A stretch of DNA of 64,000 nucleotides from Hormiphora californensis (Eukaryota > Ctenophora > Tentaculata > Cydippida > Pleurobrachiidae). The translations under genes were made by a program, and so were the position numbers. The stretch is taken from NCBI GenBank assembly GCA_020137815.1, contig CM035353.1, positions 6,728,298-6,792,297 on the forward strand, written 5' to 3'. The notes beneath the pieces are model-generated. The model was not told the origin of the DNA and searched no databases. It worked only from the letters and a program-made list of their open reading frames with translations. Below are positions 13,101 through 26,300 of this stretch, in pieces (within the stretch, counting starts at the first letter, position 1; every line of letters begins with the position of its first letter).

Positions 13101-16100
13101 ACCCCCTGCTGAACAAGGCGTTTTTAGCAACTGCATTTAATGTTTGAATGACCCAATGTCACCCCAATAAAAATGTCATTTTTCCGTCGCTTTCCTGAAA
13201 AAGGTCCCACTACGTCTCGGTTAAACCCTCGCTCTATCTGGCTATAATACCTGTAGGTTCGGAGAGTCCAGTAGTACCACAGTTACTTCCTGGTGTACAC
13301 TAACCACCCCTAGTAACCACACTAGTAACCTAGTAACCCCCTCTATTTGGCTATACCTGTAGGTTCGGAGAGTCCAGTAGTACCACAGTTACTTCCTGGT
13401 GTACACTAACCACCCCTAGTAACCACCCTAGTAACCTAGTAACCCACTCTATTTGGCTATATACCTGTAGGTTCGGAGAGTCCAGTTGTACCACAGTAAC
13501 TCCCTGGGGTACACTCTACACACGCGGTGGAGTCCTTCCCGCCAGTATTTGGGTTAAAACTCCCCTTTTCACATGCCACCTTGTTAGCCTCGCCTGGAAG
13601 AGATGTGTCTTTTACAAAAGGGGTTGTTGGTTGTGGTGAGGGTCGAGCAATGCTTTGAAGGGGTCTTGCAGTTGATGAAATATTGCCAGATTGTAATTAT
13701 GGCTTCCCCATAGCTGATCCCGATTGTACTACAGTGAGATTGTGTGTGTAATACTCACTGGTTTTGGCTGGACAGTAGTGACCAGCAGAGCACTCTGATG
13801 ATTTGTAATCGGGGGCACCTTCGTTACACATAAACCCAGCTGGACAGTCCTACCAGGAAAACACAGTGGGGGATATCAGATTATATAAAACTTGCCGCGG
13901 GAACATGGTAGTGTGACATTTTAATTTGCCGGGAGATATTGCTAGGCATCATTTCAATTTCAGATGGAGTGATCAAAGTACCTGACATATCTCGGACCTT
14001 AGGACGCTGCTGTAAGTGCCTGCTGGGCAGTCCAGTGGCTCCTCGCTCCCCTCCGGACAATATTGACCATAACTGCACGTGCTACCTGTCGTTCCATCTG
14101 TCGGGTTGGCCCTACTTGCTCCTCCCATACAGTAGTACCCCGCTGAGCACTGAGCTGTTGGGGTTTCTAGAGCCTCCCCAGCACAATACCAACCGGGAGT
14201 ACACGCCGTGCAACCTGCAGGGGAGATGTAACATTTAGTTGGGGGAGATGTAAGATTTAGTGGCGGGGAGATGTAACATTTAGTTGGGGGGAGATGTAAC
14301 ATATAGTTGGGGGGAGATGTAACATTTAGTTGGGGGGAGATGTAACATTTAGTTGGGGGGAGATGTAACATTTAGTGGCGGGGGAGATGTAACATTTAGT
14401 GGCGGGGGAGATGTAACATTTAGTTGGGGGGAGATGTAACATTTAGTTGGGGGGAGATGTAACATTTAGTTGGGGGGAGATGTAACATTTAGTGGCGGGG
14501 GAGATGTAACATTTAGTGGCGGGGGCCGGGGGGGGGGGGGGGGGGGGTGGTGTTACCAGATTGGTCGGGGCCAGGTGTGAGCCTGTCTATAATGGAAAGG
14601 GAGTACTTGTTGTTATACAATCTGCTGGTTGGCCATCTTACTTGACACTAATTGGGGGGGAGAAAGTCGGATCAGTCCCCTAATCATACAAATTAAAACG
14701 TACCATCGCTGGTTTGGAGGCCGGTTGTGCTGCTAAATGAACCAGAGGGACAAGGGATGGGTCCTTCACTTCCTTCTCTACAATAGTACCCTGCTGGACA
14801 TTCCACGGGATCATCCTGAAAATTAATTAACCAGTTAATTAATAAATCAGTGAATTAATTAATCAGTGAATCAGAACTGGGGTGAATCTGAATAGTGTTC
14901 ATTGTATATGATACAGGAGAGGGGTGACACTCAGCTGTCACACATACCCCGGTGAGGCAATGTTTTCCTGCCGGACAATCTCTACAGACGGATTGTTGTG
15001 TCTGGTCGGTGTAGGTTCCCGTGGGGCACTGGATAGGGGCAGCGGACCCCGCTGGACAGGCACTCCCAATTGGACATGGTCCACCAATAGTTTCATCAGA
15101 ACCACTAGATGGGAAACAAGCGGGATATTAGTCAAATTCAGGATTCGGTAGTCATTCATTCATACTAGAGCTAAATACGAATGCTCAGATCGGTGTCATT
15201 TTGTTTCTTTGGTAGTGACTTACTCAGCTCATGTCAGTTTCTATGGTTACTATAGTTACAACTTACTCAGGTCGGGAGGTAGGACTTCCCTTAATACAGT
15301 AGAACCCAGCATCACACAGTGACTCTCCTTCTTCATCCGCCTCGAGGCAGTACCTGGTATACAGGATGTGAGATACGTGTGTATGTCAAGAACTCGTAAT
15401 AAACACTGAAGCTGTATATAGCTGGTACATTGCTGAGTATATATCAGATCAACTTACAAAAAGTACCCGGAGTAGGGTAGCCGACTATAACTATTTGAAA
15501 TGGCGGCTAATTTGAAACACCCCCTCTACAGGCCAGCAGGTGCACCAGCTTTGGATTTTTAGACATTCAGAACTCATGCCAAGCCCAGTGATGCCTAAAA
15601 GTCCAAATCTAGTGCTGACCTGTAGAGGTTGTGTTTCAAATTAGCCGCCATTTTAAATAGCCAGTCGCTACCTTATCCAGGATGATTTCAATATTTCTAT
15701 ACCTTCCAGGGAGACAAGGGAAACAAGTGCTCTCTGAGTTTCCCTCAACGTTCATATAACTTCCCGCGGTACAATTCTTGGGTGTGACAGTCCCCTCAGG
15801 GCAATACTTGCCCTCAGGGCAGATACCGCCATTATCAGAGGCGGACGGTTGGGAGAATCGTGATCCGCCAGTACAGTAGTAACCCGCGGAGCACTGACCT
15901 GTGGGTGCCTTTAGACCCGTATCAGCACAGTACCTGCAGGACAAACGATATTTTATCCCTTTATACGATAGCTATATTATAGTCATTAGACTCGAGAGAT
16001 AGATCAATAGTTGAAGAGAGTAAAGGACTAAAAGAAAGAGAGTATATCGAGGAGCAGAGAGGATTGTACTTACCATCCTTGGTCACACTCAGAACAGTGA

Positions 16101-17286
16101 TCAACTGATGCAGCTTTAGGTTCCTCCCTGAAGGTGCCAGCTGGACACTGAACGGGAGCCTCCACTCCCTCTACACAGTAACTTCCCTCCGGACACTCCT
16201 CCTGGGTCGCCTAGCAACGAGATATGGGACAATGTTTTAGAAATACATCATATCATATGTTATTTTGTCCAATGAATCTTGTGCGTGGGCCATTGTAGTA
16301 CAAAGAGCCCAACCGTAGCTAGACGAGAGCAAACTAAACAAATATAAACCTTGTGTTTATATATTCATATTGGTATTTCAAACTTTTCAACACTACTTTA
16401 AACAAATTAATATTGGTGTTTAGATATTAATAATCTGAAAAACTTACATTGATAGCTCCACCGGAGCAGTAATACCCAGCCGCACACTTTAGTGATGGAC
16501 TACCCGTTCCTGCTGGACAGTAGAATCCAGCTGGACACCCCAGACACTCCCCCTCGTTCTTGAGGCCCTGAGTATCACTGTACGTTCCCTCTGGGCAGGG
16601 TACTGGCTGGGCAGTATCCGGGGGACAATAGTGACCCTCCGTGCAGATGGTCAGGGTGGTAGTGGCACGTTCCGGGCAGTAGTTGCTCTCCTCACAGCTG
16701 GAACAGGTGGATTTACTGTAATCCTGTTGGTACTGGCCCACCTCACAACTTGTCATGTTGGTCGACCCTGCAGGATTAGAGATAATTCAGTTCCCCAGCT
16801 GATCAAGTATATTATGGTAATTCATAATCCCCATAATTACATGAAGATATATCTGTGCTAAATCAAAGCTATATAGTATGTTACAGTTTATGTAACATAT
16901 GCAGTCTCCCGATTTTCCTTGTTGAGTACTCAACAAGGTTTTCCAGCTGTTTATCACAGGAAACTGTGTACCTGCGGGGCAGTAGTGTCCAGGCTGGCAT
17001 TCGTAATCGTAAGGTGTAGGTGACACCTGGCCGGAGGGACAATAGAATCCTTGTGAACAGATGTCTGTAACCTGCAGGAGAAGATCTGTTAAGTACTAAA
17101 CATAGCGCTGATCTCCAGAACTGACAAACTAATTTGGTAGATCGTGACACCCACAACACTTGTACCTTGTCAGTGGTCTCACAATACGACCCAGCGGGAC
17201 AATCCAGACAATCTTCCTGTGAAGCTCCACCAGTAATATCCCTGAATATGTGTTGGTGTTATTAACCACTGTCTGTCTGTCTGTCC

Positions 17287-17374
<88 letters not shown>

Positions 17375-20300
17375 GCTGACCTGTATGTTCCCTCGGGGCA
17401 CTGTGTGGGGGCGGTGGTTCCAATAAGACAGTAGAACCCAATAGGACATGCTTTATCGGCAGGCCGTGTCTCAGCAGCCCCACTGTCACAGTAATAACCT
17501 AGGCAGGTGGTGGGGTGTCATGGGGGGTAACAGCTTTACCCGCGTACTGCAATTCAGATCATCTGAAACATATACCCGCCCTCTGTTGCAGTATATAATA
17601 TTGTTTCGGGGAAATTATGGACATCATTTTTGCGGAACAATTAAAGACCCGTACGTATATAATATTGGAATGTTATATCTGTCGGGGGAAATCAGGAACC
17701 GACCGAATCAGGAAATACTGGTCCCTGATTGGCTGATAACCAGTCACGTGACCTAAATAATGAGTTCTGATTGGTTGTTTACTTGTTTCGGTCGGTTCCT
17801 GCTACATTACCTGCGTCACAGTTCATGTCTGGCTCCTTGAGGCGTTCCACAGTACAGGCCCTACCCGGAGCACATGGTGAGGGTGCCGCACTACGGGCCG
17901 GACAATAACTACCCTTAGGGCACTCCTCTGCAGTATCAGTACTACTCCCCTCGGGGCAATAGTAGCCCTCTCTACAATCCGCCAACTCACTAGTCCCCAG
18001 GGCACTGCAGTAATACCCGGGGGTGCACAGGGCACATGTTGAGATGTTGGTGGCACCCGTGTGAGGGCTCCATGTCCCAATATCACAGGGGGTTCGCTCG
18101 GAGCTACCCGGAGGACAGTAACCACCCTGCGGGCAGGTATCTCGCTCTTGGCTGTTCTCCCCTCCTGCACACACGTACCCCTCCTCACACTCTACAAATC
18201 ATAGGGGTCATTATGAGATGATTTGATGTACTAATGAGCTAATTTGATGAACTAATGAGCTAATTTGATGTCCTAATGAGCTAATTTGATGTACTAATGC
18301 GCTAATTTGATGTTCTAATGAGCTAATTTGATGTCCTATATCACATGATGAACATTGTAACCATGGTAACCATGGTAACGTACCTTTGCACTCTGCAAGC
18401 TGCTCTGTGTCACTGTAGTACCCTGGCTGGCACCTGTATTGTTTTCCTGCCTGGCAATAGTAACCTGCATCACATCTTCTCCCCTCACCTGCAACAGGAA
18501 ATCAATTTACCTGATATATGATACAGATCAAGGTCGATATATTTGTTGAATGTTCCTGCAACCTGTCGCTAGGCCGGCGCGGTGAGAAATAGGATCGAAC
18601 AATGAGGGGAACTAAGAGTTGGATTTTCTAAAAGAACCAAAAGTTTAGTTCTTCTTACCGGTGTTACTCTGCCCATCAGGTGTAGGTGTATCCACCCCGC
18701 TGACACAAAGATAGCCATCATCACAAGTCCCTGATGCCTCATCAAGACCCTGCTCACCGCAATAATCTCCCGAGCTGCATGGTAGGCAGGATGTAGAAAG
18801 GGAGGCCCCCGGACTAGGGTTAAATGTACCAACCGGACATTTCTCTCCTCCTGTACTTCCAGTACCCTGCAGGAGTTGTAAAAGTGTCTAGATATAAATG
18901 AACTAACGGTAACAATTGTATTCATGAAGGAGCAGAAGTAACTTAATAATTGAGTTTATGGAGGAGCAGTATTTTTCCCCGCCCGGCTGAAGGCCGATGG
19001 CTAGTCCTGTACCACAGGAGATGGTGCACGCACTACTGCAGCCTCTCCCTTGGCAATGTTGTACCACTATAGTGGTGGACAATTCTTACCTCAGTGCAGT
19101 AGGTGCCAGCAGGACATGGTGAAGGGTTGATAGTACCCCGTCCTGGGCAGACACTACCCGTCGGACACCTTAGACACTCTGTAGACCGTGTAATGTTAGC
19201 ATACATTCCATCCAAACATAACTCTCCCTCCGCGCTACCCTCGGAGCAATATCTCCCCTCAGGACATTCCTCCTGCAAACATAGAGATGTGGGATCTCTA
19301 ATACATCACAATTGAATTTAATCAATTATAGATTAAAACACTAGCATTATAGATCGAAACACAAAAAGTTAGAAACGTGTGACCAAGAAACTCTCAAACT
19401 TCTCACCAGGAACCGACCGAAACAAGTAAACAACCAATCAGAACTCTTTATTTAGGTCACGTGACTGGTTATCAGCCAATCAGGGACCAGTATTTCCTGA
19501 TTCGGTCGGTTCCTGCTTCTCACCTGTTGTGCAGAGGTTGAGTTCTCCTGGCACATGTAACCGGAGGCACATGACCCTGAGACGTCCCGGTCACCCCCTA
19601 AACAGTAGGACCCAGGGGGACAGGGGGTGCAGTCAGATTGGGAGGTCAGTCCGGTCAGTTTGGAGTAACTACCTGGATCACAGGGTACCTGAAAACACGG
19701 CCGGGTTACTGGGGGGGGGGGATAAGGAGGGGTGGGGGTGAGGAATGGGGGGGGGGTGTCGGGGGGGGGGGACAGGGGGTGAGGGATGAGGATTAGGGGA
19801 GAGGGTGTAGGGGACAGTTATGGTGGAAATAGTTCCATGATTCCCACTTCCCATGGGAACAATTCCACCTTCCCCTTAGGAGCAAGTGTTTTCATGGTAC
19901 ACCTAAGTGGGTGTGTCTCACCAAATTGACACCAAAATTTCAAACTCGGAGAATTTCAAAAAAATTTATATCATCTGAAAGCGGGTAAAGGACTGATCAT
20001 TTCGGTATGTCGCGTCAGTTTAATTGATTATTAATTAATTAATTATTAATTAATTAGCGACCGTAACATTGGTAACGACCGTAACGTTTCGGTCGTTACA
20101 GTGTATTCTATCTAAAATTACACATAAAATGGTCGTAACGACCGTAACGTAACGGTCGTTACATATGTAACGACTGTAACGTAACGGTCGTTACATTTGT
20201 AACGACCGTAACGTTACGGTCGTTACATTTGAAACGACCGTATTTTGTAACGACCGTAACGTTACGGTCGTTACAAATGTAACGACCGTAACGTTTCGGT

Positions 20301-23300
20301 CGTTACATTTGTAACGACCGTAACGTTACGGTCGTTACATTTGTAACGACCGTTACGTTACGGTTGCTGTTACGGTCGTTACAAATGTTACATCTCCAGA
20401 ATGTTCAGGCTTTAGAATTCAGACAGGAGAAAGTACTCAGTCACAGCTACCGCTGAGTACCAGTTTCAAATTCGTACGATAACTACAACCGATTCTATGA
20501 TCGTTCAAAAATGCGTTACGGTCGTTACGGTCGTTACGTCACGCCAAAAAAGGCTTTTTTGGCATATTATGCATCATAATTCAGCTCAGTGATGCATAAT
20601 TATGAGGGATGAGGATTAGGGGAGAGGGTGTAGGGGACAGTTATGGTGGAAATAGTTCCATGATTCCCACTTCCCATGGGAACAATTCCACCTTCCCCTT
20701 AGGAGCAAGTGTTTTCATGGTACACCTAAGTATTTAGTACCCGGGCCGTAATAACTCGATCACCACACGTACCTCATTTGAGGTGCCGGCGGGACAGTAG
20801 TTACCCGCGGAACACTTTAGCGAATCTGATAGCTCCGATACGCCACTGTCACAGAAGTAACCTGCGAGGGGGGGTTGTCTTAGTTTGTCTCACGTTTTAC
20901 AATTAACACCCTTTGAGTCTGATATGATGTTCCTCTAAATTGGCGGTTAATATTTGATTGGCGAGATTGGTGGTATACAGGAACCGACCGACACAAGTAA
21001 ACAACCAATTAGAACTCGTTATTTAGGTCACGTGACAGGTTACCAGCCAATCAGGGACCAGTATTTCCTGATTCGGTCGGTTCCTGGTGGTATATATTTA
21101 CCGGCAGTACACTCCTCATCTGGTTGCTCCAGTCCACTCCCCACACACATCTTGCCCACACTACACTCCAAACAATCGCTATCACTCTGCTTCCCGGTAT
21201 CAGGATTGTATCTCCCCGGAGGGCACAACACGGGGGTCTCGGACCCTGAGGGGCAATAACCACCCGCAGGACAGGGACCTCCACAGGTATGATCGGGTTG
21301 GGATGTGGCACACCCTGTTGTGCAGGTGTACCCGGGGGAACATGGTGTGGTGGAGTCCACTGTTGTACCCTTTCCGGGACATGCCTTGCCTGGAGAGGAG
21401 GAGGTGTTAGTGGTGGAGGGGGCATGCCTTGCCTGGAGAGGAGGGGGTGTTAGTGGGTATATTGTGGGCGTTAGGGGGTAGATATAGTGGTGGAGGGGGT
21501 ATTGACTCACCAGGTGGACACGGTTCACACTGTGCTTCCTCCTGTAGTTCCTCCTGGTTCCCATAACGACCCTCTGGACACGGGTACTGGGTGGATGATT
21601 CAGTTCCTGCTACACAGTAGTATCCCAGGGGACAGGGCTGTTCTTGTTGAGAGGTATCCTGAACGATATCATATAGGATATATACCATGATACCGCACTA
21701 ACCACAAGATCTATACCAAAATCACATAGTCACGCCAAACAGTGGAACACCCTATACTAAACATTTGCAAACTCAGCCCAATATATACTCACACTAGAAT
21801 CACAGTATTTTCCGGCCGGGCAAGTTTCACAATCTGCACTCCCCTCATCCCTTGACAGGGTACCCACTGGGCACCTTTGGGCGGCTGCAGACTTGGCCGG
21901 GCACATGTATCCCTGCTCACAAATGTTGAAGGTGTACCCGCTACTACCCGCCGGACAGAAATACCCCTCCACACAGGGGTACTGTGAACCGTTTGTCTGT
22001 AGAGGGGGGAGTTTTGGGTTGGGTATCAAACCACTATCATATAATGGTGTTTAATGGGGGGGGGGGGGTGAGTTTTGGGTTGGGTGTCAAACCACTCTCA
22101 TATAATGGTGTTTAATACAACCCCCCGTAACAAGTTTCTAACAAGTTACTACTACTACTACTACTACTACTACAAGTTACTACTACTACTACTACTACTA
22201 GACTACTACTATATTTCACAATTCATACCATGCCGGATGAGGGGCAGTAGTACCCTGCTGGGCACTCTTCACAAGAACTCTCATCAACCCCTCCCACTTC
22301 ATCCCTGAACTTCCCCTCTGGGCACGGCTCTGCGTTCTGGGAGCCCCGTTGGCAGTAGTGCCCTGCAGGACACTCCATGCTATCAGGGTTTGGTTTATCT
22401 GCCCCAGAGAGACAGAGATAGCCTGCATCACAGAGGTCCTCGCAGGAGGATGCCCCCCATTGGGAGTTGTAGTACCCAGCTGGGCAGGCTCGTGGCCAGG
22501 CGCTCTCTGCTTCACAGTAACTGCCCGGCCAACACATACCACCTAGAATAGAGAGAGGGTGTGTTTGTGTGATGTAATTAATATAAACACAGGTTCCAGG
22601 GTAGTAATATTTTTCAAGAAGAAATTTACTGAAATAACAGGCAAGCTGTCGAGTGTCGGTGGGAAGTGAATCTGTGGTGGAGTCAAGTGAAACCATGGTA
22701 ACTGTTACCGTGGTTACCATTGTAAGTTACCATGGTTACCATTGGTAACATGTATACCTGTGTGCTTGGTGTCATCAAGACACTCGTCTCTATCAAGATC
22801 ACACCAGTCAGTGACATTACACAAGCTGGAGGGTTTCGATTCGACTGCTCCAATTCTACAATAGTACCCCTCAGAACACACGTCACCTGATATGATAGGG
22901 TGGTGTACTGTACGATATGAAACAAGTATTATAAACAGAATTCTAGTTTCATGATTCCTTGTTCAACATGCTGTTGTTGTGATCAATGTCAAAACCAGGA
23001 ACCGACCGAAACAAGTAAACAACCAATCAGAACTCGTTATTTAGGTCACGTGACTGGTTATCAGCCAATCAGGGACCAGTATTTCCTGATTCGGTCGGTT
23101 CCTGGTCAAAGCACAAGGGTAAAATATAATCTGGGTCCAAGAATGCAGCGTGTTAGGTATCATACCATCTTGATTTCCTTGCCCAGGACAGTATTTCCCT
23201 CCCTCACACGGCTGACAGGCTTCTTCACTGGTACTGGCTGTTTCCTTGTTGTACGTACCTAGGATAATGGGCGATTACACAGTGCAGTGATCACTGGGTG

Positions 23301-26300
23301 TGCTATTTTTTCAAATCCCTAATTTAATTCAAAATTTCACTTGGTATCCGGTTAAATGAGCTCCTACGATCATTCTAAAACATTTTATCACAAAGTTTTG
23401 GCTCTACCATGGCCCAATTACGTTGGCACGATCTATGCCCATATATGGGCATATTCATTTCAAAAAGTCTGTTTTAGGGCGTTATTTCGAACAAAACACA
23501 CATATCAATCGTCTCGTGACAACTTATACAACTGTTACTTTTAGTTTGAGCCTTCAGATATCCACTTTATGAACAAAAATAAAAAATTTCTCCCTTTTTT
23601 TCTTGCTAACTTTTACCAACTTGCAGAATTGTGGGGACGAATTTTAATTTTTTTAGTTTTTTCTTGGTGGAAAGCAAATTTTGGTTGTAATCGACTAATT
23701 TTGGCCTGCGGAACACGATCCCGTTCATGAAAAAGCTCTCAAAATTAAAGAATATGTCCAAAATGAACATTTTTTGTCAAAAATGAACATTTTTTGTCAA
23801 AAATGAACATTTTTAGGTCAAAAATGAACTTTAGCATCATTTGATGATGCATATCAATTCCTGTCAGTTTCGAGGTGCTGAACACAATCCTGACCATAAA
23901 AAGTTGATATCAAGAACATGTCAAAAACTGGTGAAAACCACACATAATTTCCTGTTTTTACCATTTTTCGGTTAAAAACTACACTTTTTAAATCGCGATG
24001 CCAACGTAACTGACAAACACTATCCCGATTCTGTTTTGCTGATGTAATAGAGAATTGTCCATAGTTTCACATTAGCTAGATACTGAATGGCCTAGTCGAA
24101 AAAAATTTGAAATAGCACACCCTAGACTGATCAGTGACTATCACAACATGAGCTGGCGTATGGTGGTAGTTTGTGTCTACACTTTGTAGAGAAATAAGGC
24201 CGGGCGACAGTTAATTAGAAATTCAACTAATTGGTTAATTAGCCAATTAGCCAACTAACCAGATGGACATGGTGTCTGTGATTTGGACCCCGATGGGCAA
24301 TAGTATCCCGGGGTACACGCAGCTTCTGCCAGGGTTGACATTCCCTTTTCCTCACAGTAACTGCCTTCTGGACACTCCTGAAATCATTATATGTGCCGGG
24401 TTATCAGCAGCTGACACAGTACTTTCCCTCTATAGCTAGTGAATGGGTGGGCTGGGAGACTCTATAGAATCGGGCGAGAGAGAGAGTAAAGGGGTATGAC
24501 ACGCTACACCGATTGGAGAGTTTATATTGAGTGCATCAACTAGGGAAATAATATTGAGTGCATCAGCTGTAACTAGCTATAGAGAAATGATATTGAGTGC
24601 ATCCTGTAACTAGGGAAACACATGATATTGAGTGCATCCTGTAACTAGGGAAACACAATATGATGTCATATCAACCTGGCAGGTTTGTTGCCCAATCTCA
24701 GGGTTCCAAGTTCCAAGATCACATGGTTCCTCAGTTGCACTTCCCTTTACACAGAAATACCCCGCAGAACATATACCTCCTGTACCTGAGTTGCTCTCTC
24801 CTGCGGGAGGGAATATTTAGTTACGAAGTAATATTGAGCTTTCACGGAGGGGTAAATTCATTACCAAGGGGGATATTATAGGGTTTGAGATGTTGACTTG
24901 TTACCTTTGTTACCTCACCTCCTACCTTCATGTTAACGAATTGTTACCCCCTCTCTTGCCGGCGCTAAATGTGCCCTACGAAGGTCCGGTCGTAACCAAC
25001 CGCCTACCCCTGGTCATGAATCAAAATCTAAAGGCCCCTTATGTCATAAAACCAATAAAATACAGGTCTAGCTGTTCAGTATAACACTTGCCTGGCTAGA
25101 CTGTGTTTCGGGAGGGTTAGAACATAGCAAAATAACACATGCTTCTCTTGGTGTAGGCTATAATAGCGTGATTCTTATTCCCTTTTTAGAGAGCTTACCT
25201 AGACAGACAGACAAACAATTCCTTTAACCCCATTCGAAGACAGGGAGCTATAATTGTTGATGATGGTTCATTGGGTTGCTTTCTTTTCTATTTCTAGAAA
25301 AGAGAGCAACTCTGTGCTGTGATAATGGCTACAGGAATGAGAGACAAAGAGGTACTGAGTAAAAGAGATTGAGAGAAAGATGGATTAGATAGAGAAAGAA
25401 ATCACAAGCAAGAACTGGAGAGAGAGATAGATTGTTATGTTCTAACCCTCCCTTTACATTTGTAAAGGTAGGGGCGCCCGAAACACAGTCTAGCCAGGCA
25501 AGAGATAGATAGATAGATAGATAGATAGATAAAGATAGAGAGCGCCCGGACGTGACCTGGGGGAGAGTGAAGGAAAGAGTGTGTACGACAGAATCCACTG
25601 TTTTTGCTTTAGCTCAGGGACTTTGTTCAGCTGCATCTTTGAATGTCCCTCTTTTTTATTAGCTTTTATTGAGTGACTTGTTCAGACATTATCGCGTGAC
25701 TACAAAACCAATCCAGCAAACCGTAAAATTAATTTCGGTCCGGTAAATCAAGGTTGGAATGTACCAATTACAAACATTATTAATTATTAAAAAACTGTTT
25801 AATAGTATGATAGTTGTTATTGTGTTACTACACCTTTCTGCACTTGTGACCACGCAACCCATATTAGGTAACTTCATTCTTTTAATAATTAGATACACAC
25901 AAGAACCATAAGTATATATATATACCGCGAGTGCACATATCACTCCCGCTGTGCGCGACCATTTGCACGCTGAAATATGCACTGTGCTTCCGCGGGAGCG
26001 TGCAGATATAGAGGTAGCGGGATATAAGTGAGAAAAGTGTTTTTACACCTTATTCACACACAAACACACAGAATATGACTGACAAGGTACTACACGACAC
26101 AAAGTCTGTCAAATTACACTCACTCTCCCTCTTTCTCTCACTAATTATCCCCTTATCACGTTTTGTTGTTTGCTATTTCCAAGAATTCCAATCTCCCTCT
26201 CTCGCATCTCTCTCTTTATCTCTCTCTTCTTTTCACTGTTTCAAACTATCAGATCTTGTCTCCCTTGTGTGTAAGAGTTGCAGTAGTGTCTGTTAGTATT

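Noticed and set aside
17129-17489. Open frames of repeated DRQT residues
   Set aside because: Translation of the CTGT microsatellite at 17266-17373, not a protein.
18036-18221. Plus-strand frames opposite the giant gene's exons (many similar cases)
   Set aside because: Cysteine-rich coding DNA leaves open antisense frames; none has splice signals or family resemblance.
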